Of a stretch of 39,574 bases of DNA, positions 1 to 7,595 are shown piece by piece. Every line of letters starts with the position of its first letter. Position 1 is the stretch's first letter. Source of the DNA: Tenacibaculum agarivorans. GTDB taxonomy: Bacteria > Bacteroidota > Bacteroidia > Flavobacteriales > Flavobacteriaceae. A program made the translations under genes and the position numbers. Under the pieces are notes generated by a model. It did not search any database and was not told the origin of the DNA. It worked only from the letters and a program-made list of their open reading frames with translations. The stretch covers positions 1 through 39,574 of the forward strand of contig NZ_MSMP01000042.1 in assembly GCF_001936575.1 (NCBI RefSeq), written 5' to 3'.

Positions 1-12
1 TTATTTACGAAT

Positions 13-30
13 AATTTCACTCGAAGTGAC
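13..30. repeat. Dispersed short palindromic repeat
   Basis: These 18 bases are the exact reverse complement of 28937-28954. The core CACTCGAAGTG is a perfect palindrome apart from the central base. It sits in non-coding DNA downstream of acnB and looks like one copy of an intergenic repeat family that recurs in the accessory part of the window. Confidence 0.55.
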
Positions 31-109
31 AAAAATATGTATGCGAAATTATATTCCAAAAATCGTATTATTCACATTTAACATGATTGTTTAGATTCCT
101 ATAACAACA

Positions 110-143
110 AAAAATCCTGAGTTCATAAACTCAGGATTTTTTT
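110..143 (-). terminator. Rho-independent terminator of acnB
   Basis: A stem with arms AATCCTGAGTT and AACTCAGGATT and a 4-nt loop is flanked by A and T runs. It lies 23 bases beyond the acnB stop and, on the minus strand, is followed by a T-run. The A-run on the other side means it could also stop plus-strand transcription. Confidence 0.85.
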
Positions 144-165
144 AAAGCTATATTAATATTTCTAA

Positions 166-2940
166 TTAAACTACTAATAATTTTTGTGATGGCTTGAATT
201 TAGTTAACACAATACCTTCAACAGCTGCTTGATATTCTTCTAAAGTAGGAGTTCTACCTAAAATTGAAGATAATACAACTACAGGCGTTGATGATAATAA
301 AGATTCTCCTTTTTTCTCTTGAGAATCTCTTACCACACGACCTTGGAATAAACGTGTAGATGTAGCCATTACCGTATCTCCTGGTTCCGCTTTTTCTTGG
401 TTACCCATACATAAATTACATCCTGGACGCTCTAAGTATAATACGTTTTCATATTTTGTACGTGCTGCTCCTTTTGGTGCATCATCGTCAAATACAAAAC
501 CTGAATACTTTGCTAAAACATCCCAATCACCTTCTGCTTTTAACTCATCAACAATGTTATACGTTGGAGGTGCAACTACTAATGGAGCATTGAATTTAAC
601 TTCACCTTGTTGCGCTTCAATGTTCTTTAACATTTGAGCTAAAATTTTCATATCTCCTTTGTGAATCATACATGATCCAACAAATCCTAAATCAACTTTC
701 TTAGTTCCTCCGTAGAAAGATAATGGTTGAATATTATCGTGAGTATAACGCTTAGATACATCTTCATTATTTACATCTGGATCAGCAATCATTGGCTCAA
801 CAATCTTGTCTAAGTCAATAACAACTTCAGCATAATATTTAGCATCAGCATCTGGTTTTAAAGCTGGTCTGCTTCCAGATTCTAATTCAGCAATACGATT
901 GTTAGCTTTGTCAACTAAACCTTGTAATACTTGCTTCTCATTATCCATTCCTTTATCAATCATAATTTGAATACGATCTCTAGAAATTACTAATGATTCA
1001 ATTAATGTTTCATCTTCAGAAATACAGATAGAAGCTTTTGCTTTCATTTCAGCAGTCCAATCTGTAAATGTAAATGCTTGATCAGAAGTTAAAGTTCCAA
1101 TATGTACTTCAATAATCTTTCCTTGGAATACATTTTCTCCTTCAAATTGATCTAACATTTGTTGCTGTGTAGCATGTACTACATCACGGAAATCCATGTA
1201 TGGAACCATGTTTCCTTTGAATGTAACTTTAACAGACTGAGGAATTGGCATAGTTGCCTCTCCTGTTGCTAAAGCTAAAGCTACTGTTCCAGAATCAGCT
1301 CCGAAAGCAACACCTTTTGCCATTCTTGTATGTGAATCACCACCAATAATTACATCCCAATCATCAACAGCAATATCATTTAATACTTTGTGAATTACAT
1401 CCGTCATTGCATGATAAACTCCTTTTGGATCACGTCCAGTAATTAATCCGAAGTCGTTCATAAACTTCATTAATCTTGGAATGTTAGCTTTTGACTTATC
1501 ATCCCAAACAGAAGCGGTATGACATCCTGACTGATAACCAGCATCTACAATTGGAGAAATAATAGTCGCAGCCATCATTTCTAATTCTTGAGAAGTCATC
1601 AAACCAGTAGTATCCTGAGATCCTACAATATTAACCTCTACACGAGTATTAGAACCCGCATGTAACGTTACTCCTGGAGTATTTCCTACTGCATTTCTAT
1701 TGAAAATCTTCTCAACAGCAGTTAAACCTTGTCCTTCAATAGAGATTTCTTTAGAAGGTGCATATACTTGAGGTACATCAATACCTAACGATTTACATGC
1801 GAAAGTTTGTAATTTTTTACCGAAAACAACTGCGTAAGAACCTCCTGCTTTAATAAACTCCATCTTTTGAGGAGTTAATGCAGTTGAGATATCTTTTAAT
1901 TCAGTATCTCCGTTATATAATTTCTTTTCTTTTGTATTGATTGTTAAAACTGTACCTGTTTCAACTGAATAAACTTCTTTTAAAATTGGATCACCATCTT
2001 CATCTACGATAGTATTTCCATTTTCATCTTTTTGTTTCACCCAGTTTTTAAGATCGATACCAATACCTCCTGTTACACCAACTGTTGTTAAGAAAATTGG
2101 AGCAATACCATTAGTACCAGCAATTACTGGTGCAATATTGATAAAAGGCACATATGGACTAGAAGGAATACCTGTCCATAAAGCCACGTTATTAACACCT
2201 GACATTCTTGATGAACCAACTCCCATAGTTCCTTTTTCAGCAATCAACATTACACGTTTATTTGGATGTTCCTTTTGTAATGCTAATAATTCATTTTGCA
2301 TGTCTTTGTTATGCTCAAACATAGATTGCCCGTGTAATTCACGATCAGATCTAGAGTGTGCATCTGCTCCAGGTGATAATAAATCAGTAGATATATCTCC
2401 AACTCCAGCAACATAAGTAACTACTTCAATTTCTTCTTGTATCTCTGGTAGTTTTGTAAAGAATTCAGCTTGTGCGTAACTTTCTATAATCTCTTTAGCA
2501 ATAGCACTTCCTGATTTCATTGCGTTTTCTAGGCGCTCTGTATCAGCTTCATATAAAAACACTTGAGTTTTTAGTACTTTGGCAGCTTCAGTAGCTATAG
2601 TAGTATCGCTTCCTAAAGCTAAATCTAATAATACCTCAACAGAAGGTCCCCCTTTCATGTGAGATAGTTGTTCAAACGCAAAGTCAGAAGAAATTTCTTC
2701 TACATTAGTTTCTCCAAGAATAATTTCTTTTAAAAACTTTGCTTTTACTCCAGCTGCACTTGTGGTACCTGGTAAGGTGTTATAAATAAAAAAGTTAAGA
2801 GATTCTTTTCTGTGTGGATTTTGAACGTCTTTAATTTGTTCAATAACTTCACTTAATAATTCTGCTCCATCTATTGGTTTTGGATGAAGTCCTTGTCCTT
2901 TTCTTTCTTCAATCTCTTTAAGGTAATCTTGGTAGTTCAT
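166..2940 (-). CDS. acnB: Aconitate hydratase B / 2-methylisocitrate dehydratase
   Basis: TCA-cycle enzyme that isomerises citrate to isocitrate through a [4Fe-4S] cluster; AcnB proteins also act on 2-methylisocitrate. At 924 aa it is slightly longer than E. coli AcnB. The N-terminal ~160 residues are the helical HEAT-like domain, followed by the swivel domain and the catalytic domains, the AcnB domain order rather than the AcnA order. The cluster cysteines are visible: one in GSCMIHKGDM (about residue 756) and two in PGCNLCMGNQ (about 838-845). The gene stands alone, with a terminator just downstream and about 415 bases of non-coding DNA upstream. A perfect TACTTTTG element on the minus strand at 3163-3156 could be its promoter, which would give a leader of about 210 nt. 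The identification is secure. Confidence 0.97.
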   Translation of the reverse strand: MNYQDYLKEIEERKGQGLHPKPIDGAELLSEVIEQIKDVQNPHRKESLNFFIYNTLPGTTSAAGVKAKFLKEIILGETNVEEISSDFAFEQLSHMKGGPSVEVLLDLALGSDTTIATEAAKVLKTQVFLYEADTERLENAMKSGSAIAKEIIESYAQAEFFTKLPEIQEEIEVVTYVAGVGDISTDLLSPGADAHSRSDRELHGQSMFEHNKDMQNELLALQKEHPNKRVMLIAEKGTMGVGSSRMSGVNNVALWTGIPSSPYVPFINIAPVIAGTNGIAPIFLTTVGVTGGIGIDLKNWVKQKDENGNTIVDEDGDPILKEVYSVETGTVLTINTKEKKLYNGDTELKDISTALTPQKMEFIKAGGSYAVVFGKKLQTFACKSLGIDVPQVYAPSKEISIEGQGLTAVEKIFNRNAVGNTPGVTLHAGSNTRVEVNIVGSQDTTGLMTSQELEMMAATIISPIVDAGYQSGCHTASVWDDKSKANIPRLMKFMNDFGLITGRDPKGVYHAMTDVIHKVLNDIAVDDWDVIIGGDSHTRMAKGVAFGADSGTVALALATGEATMPIPQSVKVTFKGNMVPYMDFRDVVHATQQQMLDQFEGENVFQGKIIEVHIGTLTSDQAFTFTDWTAEMKAKASICISEDETLIESLVISRDRIQIMIDKGMDNEKQVLQGLVDKANNRIAELESGSRPALKPDADAKYYAEVVIDLDKIVEPMIADPDVNNEDVSKRYTHDNIQPLSFYGGTKKVDLGFVGSCMIHKGDMKILAQMLKNIEAQQGEVKFNAPLVVAPPTYNIVDELKAEGDWDVLAKYSGFVFDDDAPKGAARTKYENVLYLERPGCNLCMGNQEKAEPGDTVMATSTRLFQGRVVRDSQEKKGESLLSSTPVVVLSSILGRTPTLEEYQAAVEGIVLTKFKPSQKLLVV

Positions 2941-3356
2941 AAAATAGAAAACTTTTCAATGTTAAAGGCAATGTAGAAATCATAAACAATTCATTATTGC
3001 CTGAGTTAATTGTACAGTGTCGTTTGTACAGATTTTCACCTGTCACATGTTTCTAGTTGAGTGTTAAATCAATACAAAATGTAAATTGAATTCTATGTGC
3101 TTAGGAAAATGATTACCGTACACTAATGCAATCGATTTCGATAAATTTAACCCAACAAAAGTACGATTTTAGGTTTTATTTTTAAAGCAAAGTATAAACC
3201 AAACTGCTATATAAGGATTTAGCAAAAAACAAGTTCTAAAATGAAGATTTGTTAAAAATAGAATTAAAATAAAATCATTTATTGAGCATCTAGCAATTTT
3301 GACTTAGTTTTTTAAATAATACTTTTTTTATATTAATTCTAAATAGATATAAAAAA
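2941..3356. other. Non-coding stretch between acnB and rnpB
   Basis: No credible reading frame. It holds the acnB leader and presumably its promoter, two self-complementary TGTACA hexamers 14 bases apart (3011-3016 and 3025-3030), and the AT-rich flank beyond the 3' end of rnpB. The TGTACA pair could be a regulator site in the acnB leader, but nothing in the sequence identifies the regulator. Confidence 0.5.
3156..3163 (-). promoter_or_regulatory. Candidate acnB promoter, -7 element
   Basis: On the minus strand this reads TACTTTTG, a perfect match to the Bacteroidota TAnnTTTG element. A TTTG lies upstream, but the spacing (24 nt) is longer than usual. Assigned on motif alone. Confidence 0.35.
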
Positions 3357-3663
3357 GCAGACCAATAAGCCGGATTCTGTTACCTAAAAGGTCCTTATCA
3401 TTTATCTAGTACTGATATTACTATCAATCTCTATCTGCCTACCCCTTAGAATTGTGCGAGTAACACTCGAGCTCTAATATACGTGGCATTGCACCGCATA
3501 GAGTTTACCTGATTTCACTACAGCATTACCTGTACATTCTTTCTGTTGCACTTGTCCTCAGTTTACACTGGACGGATGTTATCCGCTATGCTTACTCTTT
3601 GGTGTCCGGACTTTCCTCTTTAATCTGAAACAAATTCAGAGTAAAGCGATAAGGTTGGTCTGC
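3357..3663 (-). ncRNA. rnpB: RNase P RNA (class A)
   Basis: Catalytic RNA of RNase P, which removes the 5' leader from precursor tRNAs. On the minus strand the universally conserved segment GAGGAAAGTCCGGAC appears near the 5' end (3604-3619), and the 3' end carries the conserved CCGGCTTATTGGTCT. The terminal P1 helix is visible: GCAGACCAA at the 5' end pairs with TTGGTCTGC at the 3' end. These pairing ends set the boundaries; the mature ends could differ by a few bases. The RNA is about 307 nt, at the short end for class A. It lies downstream of dnaJ but is separated from it by a terminator. A T-run follows the 3' helix. Confidence 0.95.
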
Positions 3664-3687
3664 CAATATTTTTGTAATCGTGTTTCA

Positions 3688-3716
3688 TAAAAAAACCCAC
3701 TCAAAGATTGAGTGGG
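3688..3716 (-). terminator. Terminator of the grpE-dnaJ unit
   Basis: The hairpin has arms CCCACTC and GAGTGGG and is followed on the minus strand by a run of seven T. It lies about 110 bases past the dnaJ stop and just upstream of rnpB, so it insulates rnpB from read-through. Confidence 0.85.
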
Positions 3717-3742
3717 AAAATTGCTATGAAAAAGAAAAAGTA

Positions 3743-3760
3743 TCTAAGACGTCTCTTAGA
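3743..3760. repeat. Short perfect stem-loop after dnaJ
   Basis: Arms TCTAAGA and TCTTAGA flank a CGTC loop. It lies between the dnaJ stop and the stronger terminator and has no T-run of its own, so its role (mRNA 3'-end structure or repeat remnant) is open. Confidence 0.4.
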
Positions 3761-3823
3761 CACTACAAATATAGAACATTTTTAATTACTCACAAAATAA
3801 AAGTAAAAAAAATGTTCATTTTT

Positions 3824-4945
3824 TTAAGAAAACATGTCTTTAACTCTATCAAAGAACGATTTATCTGTTTTTTGAGGGTTAGGTGAAAAATTTTCATCTA
3901 CTAACATCGACTCAAAAAATTTGCGTTGGTCTTTAGTTAGCTCTTGAGGAGTCCAAACATTAATATGAATTAAGAAGTCCCCTATTCCATAACTTTCAAT
4001 ACTTGGTAAACCTTTACCTTTTAATCTTAAAATCTTTCCTGATTGGGTACCTGGTTCAATTTTAATTTTTACTTTACCTGTTACCGTTTCAATTTCTTTT
4101 GATGTTCCTAAAACTGCTTCGGAAAAGTTTATGTATAAATCGTAATGTAAATTACTTCCTTCCCTCTTAATAGTTTCATGCGGTACTTCTTCAATCAGTA
4201 CTAATAAATCTCCTGGGATTGAATTTTTACCTGGAGCTTCATTTCCTTTACCTCCAACTTTTAACTGTACCCCTTCAACAACTCCTTTAGGAATATTTAT
4301 AGTTACTGTTTCTTCCTCTACTACTAAACCTTGAGCATCTGCATTGCTTGGCCTTTTATCGATAACTTCTCCAGCCCCATGACATGTACTACATGTTGTA
4401 GCGGTTTGCATTCTTCCTAAAATTGTATTGGTAACTCTTGTTTGTTGACCTGAACCTTTACAGGTTGGACAAACCTTATAAGTTACACCATCTGCTTGCT
4501 TTTTACGACGAACTTTTACCTTCTTTTCTACACCATTCGCTATGTCTTCTAAAGTAAGTTTTACTCTAATACGAAGATTACTTCCTTTTACTCGTGCTTG
4601 TCTGGCACCACCGCCGAAGCCTCCAAAACCACCACCGAAAGCACCACCAAAAATATCTCCAAACTGGCTAAAGATATCATCCATATTCATTCCGCCACCA
4701 CCGAAACCTCCTGCTCCACCTTCAAAAGCAGCATGTCCGAATTGATCATAACGCGCCTTCTTCTGCTCATCACTTAATACTTCATAAGCTTCGGCGCATG
4801 ATTTAAATTTTTCTTCAGCACTTTTATCATCAGGATTCTTATCTGGATGGTATTTAATAGCCATCTTACGATATGCTTTTTTAATTTCTGCTTGAGTAGC
4901 AGACTTAGAAACTCCTAATATTTCGTAATAATCTTGTTTTGCCAT
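3824..4945 (-). CDS. dnaJ: Chaperone protein DnaJ (Hsp40)
   Basis: Co-chaperone that delivers unfolded clients to DnaK and stimulates its ATPase. The J domain carries the essential HPD at residues 33-35, followed by a Gly/Phe-rich linker (about 76-114) and the C-terminal substrate-binding domains. The zinc region is reduced: classical DnaJ has four CxxCxGxG motifs forming two zinc sites, whereas only two are present here, at Cys159/Cys162 and Cys185/Cys188, enough for one zinc site. No sign of frameshift; the rest is full length (373 aa). It lies 71 bases downstream of grpE, and that gap is filled by a 7-bp periodic repeat. A terminator follows the gene. Confidence 0.97.
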   Translation of the reverse strand: MAKQDYYEILGVSKSATQAEIKKAYRKMAIKYHPDKNPDDKSAEEKFKSCAEAYEVLSDEQKKARYDQFGHAAFEGGAGGFGGGGMNMDDIFSQFGDIFGGAFGGGFGGFGGGARQARVKGSNLRIRVKLTLEDIANGVEKKVKVRRKKQADGVTYKVCPTCKGSGQQTRVTNTILGRMQTATTCSTCHGAGEVIDKRPSNADAQGLVVEEETVTINIPKGVVEGVQLKVGGKGNEAPGKNSIPGDLLVLIEEVPHETIKREGSNLHYDLYINFSEAVLGTSKEIETVTGKVKIKIEPGTQSGKILRLKGKGLPSIESYGIGDFLIHINVWTPQELTKDQRKFFESMLVDENFSPNPQKTDKSFFDRVKDMFS

Positions 4946-4957
4946 GTCTTTTCAATT

Positions 4958-5014
4958 GACAATTAACCATTAACAATACACTATTGATAACCGATAATTG
5001 ATAATTAATAATTG
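4958..5014. repeat. Heptanucleotide tandem repeat between grpE and dnaJ
   Basis: Eight consecutive 7-base units fill the gap between the genes: gacaatt, aaccatt, aacaata, cactatt, gataacc, gataatt, gataatt, aataatt. The last four are clear and the first four degenerate. The same GATAATT unit forms a perfect six-unit tract at 24756-24798. Confidence 0.7.
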
Positions 5015-5016
5015 AT

Positions 5017-5598
5017 TTATGCTTGTGCTACTACAACTTTTGGATGACGAATGATCTTATCTCCTAACTTGTACCCTTTTTCTACACAATCAATTATTTT
5101 TCCTTTTAAATCATCTGAAGGTGCTGGTATTTGAGTAATAGCTTCGTGAGTGTCTGCATCGAAAGTATCTCCTTGATTTACTTCAATAGCAGTCAATCCT
5201 TTTTGCTCAAGGGTTTTTAATAACTTTTGATAAATCAATAAAACTCCCTTTCTAAGCTCTTCTGCTTCCTTGTCATCTTCAATATGTGTCAGTGCTCTTT
5301 CAAAATCATCTAAAACTGGCAGTAAAACTGTCATTAATTCCTGACTTGCTGTTTTAAATAATTCAATTCGCTCTTTAGTAGTTCTTTTTTTATAGTTTTC
5401 GAACTCAGCAAACAAACGTAGATATTTATCTTTTTCTGCTTGTAATAAATCTTCTGAACTTGGTCCAGTAGTTTCTTCATTTACTACTTCTTTTGCTTCT
5501 CCTTCAACACTTGTAGTATCTTCAGTATTGGTTTCTAATTCAGCATTATCGATAGCATCCTTTAGTTCATCTTCTCTAGTATATTCATCTTTACTCAT
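5017..5598 (-). CDS. grpE: Nucleotide exchange factor GrpE
   Basis: Releases ADP from DnaK to complete the Hsp70 cycle. The protein is 193 aa, within the normal range. An acidic, disordered N-terminus (about residues 1-45) is followed by the long dimerising helix around AEFENYKKRTTKER and the compact beta domain with the conserved ending around the GDKIIRHPKVVVA segment. It is directly upstream of dnaJ on the same strand, and no terminator separates them, so they are probably co-transcribed; dnaK is not in the window. No CIRCE-like inverted repeat was seen upstream. Confidence 0.96.
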   Translation of the reverse strand: MSKDEYTREDELKDAIDNAELETNTEDTTSVEGEAKEVVNEETTGPSSEDLLQAEKDKYLRLFAEFENYKKRTTKERIELFKTASQELMTVLLPVLDDFERALTHIEDDKEAEELRKGVLLIYQKLLKTLEQKGLTAIEVNQGDTFDADTHEAITQIPAPSDDLKGKIIDCVEKGYKLGDKIIRHPKVVVAQA

Positions 5599-5742
5599 GG
5601 TAAATACTTCAATTTAATTTTAATTACACTTTGTAGTAGCAAGAATATTGCCAATAGAGAAACTGTGTCAATATGACATATTTATACTAAAGAAAAAGAA
5701 TACTGGTTATTATATTATAAAGAACTATAAATTATAAACATT

Positions 5743-6249
5743 ATGAAACGTCTCCTAAACTTAGTTTTATTTGCAATGATAATCACGTTATCATCTTGTA
5801 AAAAAAATCCTGCTGAAAGTCCAGAACATAAAGCTTTACTTGCTGAACACGAAGTAATGATGAATACTCATGAAGAGCTTGAAAAAAAACATGCAGCTAT
5901 GAGTGATGATCACAGCACAATGATTGCAACTCATAAAGATCTTGAAAATGATTCAATTCATGTCGTAAACGAGAAAACTCATGCTGCTATCTTAACTTCT
6001 CATAACTCTTTAATTGAAAAACACAAAAGCCTTGTAGAAGAACATAAGGTACTAGAAGAGAAACATGCCACCGGAAAAGTTAGCTTAGAAGAAATGACTA
6101 AAGATCATGAGAGATTAAAGAAAGAACATCTTGAAATGATTGAAGAACATAAAAAAATGCTGAAAGATCACGAAACAGTTAAAGCTGAAGATTCTAAAAT
6201 GTTAGAAGAGCATAAAAAAGAAACTGCTGAAGGTTCTAAAAAAAGCTAA
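5743..6249 (+). CDS. Lipoprotein with His-heptad coiled coil
   Basis: Not recognised as a named family. A signal peptide of about 18 residues ends in TLSSC, making Cys19 a likely lipidation site; the following KKNPAE has no acidic surface-export signal, so a periplasm-facing anchor is more likely. The rest is one long predicted coiled coil built on the heptad H-x-x-[LMIV]-x-x-x. Histidines lie at 29, 36, 43, 50, 57 and 64, then, after a 2-residue phase shift, at 73, 80, 87, 94, 101, 108, 122, 129, 136, 143 and 157. All 17 histidines of the protein are in this register, and a hydrophobic residue follows at +3 in most heptads. Charged residues fill the outer positions. The regularity suggests metal- or pH-dependent assembly, but no function is proven. 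The gene is monocistronic with its own terminator. Confidence 0.85.
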   Translation: MKRLLNLVLFAMIITLSSCKKNPAESPEHKALLAEHEVMMNTHEELEKKHAAMSDDHSTMIATHKDLENDSIHVVNEKTHAAILTSHNSLIEKHKSLVEEHKVLEEKHATGKVSLEEMTKDHERLKKEHLEMIEEHKKMLKDHETVKAEDSKMLEEHKKETAEGSKKS

Positions 6250-6271
6250 ATCACTGAAATACATTAACTCC

Positions 6272-6303
6272 AAGGCATCTAGAATTTAGATGCCTTTTTT
6301 TTA
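6272..6303 (+). terminator. Terminator of the His-heptad lipoprotein gene
   Basis: Arms AAGGCATCT and AGATGCCTT around a 7-nt loop, followed by a run of about ten T, starting 22 bases after the stop codon. Confidence 0.88.
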
Positions 6304-6401
6304 ACATTTTTTTTTATGTAATGCTACTTTTTTAAGAAATTACTTTATTATTTTTAAAACAGTTTAATCAAATATTAATTTAAAAAGTCCCTTTGGAAAT
6401 T

Positions 6402-6605
6402 ATGAAAAAATCATTTTTAAATGTACCGGGTGCTACTCAATTAAGTAAAGCACAACAACAAGAAGTAAACGGAGGAATCGATTTAATCGGTTACGGAGAT
6501 TTAAGTAAGTGTGGATGCGATTGTGCAGGAAGAGTTACTGGACCTTTGTATTGCCAAAAACTAATAGGTTGTCCTCAAGTTTACACTTGTGAAGAAACGA
6601 TATAA
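6402..6605 (+). CDS. Cys-rich peptide with double-glycine leader
   Basis: A 67-aa precursor-like peptide. The ATG at 6402 is preferred over an in-frame TTG at 6393 because the leader then begins MKKSFLN, as is usual for such peptides. The leader contains LSKAQQQEVNGG (residues 14-25), matching the double-glycine leaders of bacteriocin-like and RiPP-like precursors that are cleaved and exported by peptidase-containing (C39) ABC transporters. Cleavage after Gly25 would release a 42-residue core with six cysteines (37, 39, 41, 51, 57, 63), three of them in a C-x-C-x-C cluster. No transporter or modifying enzyme is adjacent, so export would depend on one elsewhere. Whether it is a toxin, signal or other secreted peptide cannot be told. 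A strong hairpin terminator follows. Confidence 0.75.
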   Translation: MKKSFLNVPGATQLSKAQQQEVNGGIDLIGYGDLSKCGCDCAGRVTGPLYCQKLIGCPQVYTCEETI

Positions 6606-6620
6606 AATTTATTTTTATAC

Positions 6621-6653
6621 AAAAAATGCGTCTGAAGATCAGACGCATTTTTT
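6621..6653. terminator. Bidirectional terminator
   Basis: A perfect 13-bp stem (AAAAAATGCGTCT paired with AGACGCATTTTTT) with a 7-nt loop lies between convergent genes: the leader peptide on the plus strand and the DUF6503-like gene on the minus strand. A and T runs at both ends suit termination in both directions. Confidence 0.9.
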
Positions 6654-6692
6654 GTTGGAAACTACCCAGGTAGCTATTTCTCCAGTATTTTA

Positions 6693-7448
6693 TTACTTTG
6701 GCGCATTAATTAATTCACTTCCTTCAGGAATAGTAAAATCAACTTCATTTATAAAAGTGATATCTGTAATACTTACTTCACCTATTTGGTCCGTATATCC
6801 TTCTTTTAAGTTCCATAAATGGAAAGTCCAATTCGTAGAAAAAGGAATACCTTCAACTACCTTGTAACTATTGTACTTTACAGCATGTGGTTCTTTTTCT
6901 GCTGCTTCTTTTCCTTTACCAAAACTAACAATGTAAGCTGCTCCTTCTAATCTATTACTTTTAGACTTATAGATTACATACCAATCATCTGGCGCATCAC
7001 CAGTTCCTGATGCAAAAGCTAATTTACCTGTACTCAAGTTTTCTTTACCCCATTTATTGTTTTCAAAATTAGACCACAATGTACCTTTATCATTTAATTT
7101 ATAAGGTAAACCTAGAAAGTAAGACCAAGTAAAAATATCAAATCTAGCGCCTCCTTTGGCTTTAGCTGGAATTCCTTTACCATAAACATTAGATCCATCA
7201 AAAATAATGGTAGCTCCATCTTCTTTAAGAATTTTAATCTTCCCTCCTCCTGGTTCTTGAATTATAGTTCCTTTCATATAATCTTTACCTCCGAATTTAA
7301 TATCGATTTTATAAGAGATATATTTTTTACTTAAAAAAGTAGATTTTTGATGTGTATCTTCTATACTAGACGTAAATTTTTCTGCTTCAGTTTGAGAGTA
7401 AACAGCTAAAGACACACTTAAAAATAGCGTTAAGACGATTTTTTTCAT
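6693..7448 (-). CDS. Secreted DUF6503-like protein
   Basis: A 251-aa protein with a clear signal peptide (MKKIVLTLFLSVSLAVYSQ), so it is periplasmic or outer-membrane associated. The body is beta-rich, reminiscent of outer-membrane lipoprotein-sorting (LolA-like) folds, with segments such as YIVSFGKGKEAAEKEPHAV that I associate from memory with the Bacteroidota DUF6503 family; no function is established for that family. It has no lipobox. It is flanked by terminators on both sides, so it is probably a single-gene unit. Confidence 0.75.
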   Translation of the reverse strand: MKKIVLTLFLSVSLAVYSQTEAEKFTSSIEDTHQKSTFLSKKYISYKIDIKFGGKDYMKGTIIQEPGGGKIKILKEDGATIIFDGSNVYGKGIPAKAKGGARFDIFTWSYFLGLPYKLNDKGTLWSNFENNKWGKENLSTGKLAFASGTGDAPDDWYVIYKSKSNRLEGAAYIVSFGKGKEAAEKEPHAVKYNSYKVVEGIPFSTNWTFHLWNLKEGYTDQIGEVSITDITFINEVDFTIPEGSELINAPK

Positions 7449-7537
7449 TTTTAAAATATTTGTTCATCATGATTTTCTATTCATAGAGTCGTAATTAATT
7501 TTTAACCTTACTCTTTTTAATGTAGAAATATAAGAAA

Positions 7538-7566
7538 ACAAAAAAGCGACTTAAAAAGCCGCTTTT
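7538..7566 (-). terminator. Terminator of murA
   Basis: Stem AAAAGCG / CGCTTTT with a T-run on the minus strand, starting about 30 bases past the murA stop and ahead of the DUF6503-like gene. Confidence 0.8.
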
Positions 7567-7595
7567 CCTTATATGTTCTATCTTGAAGTACGAAT

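Noticed and set aside
4542..4745. Proline-rich plus-strand frame inside dnaJ
   Set aside because: It is the antisense of the Gly/Phe-rich region of dnaJ; composition explained by that.
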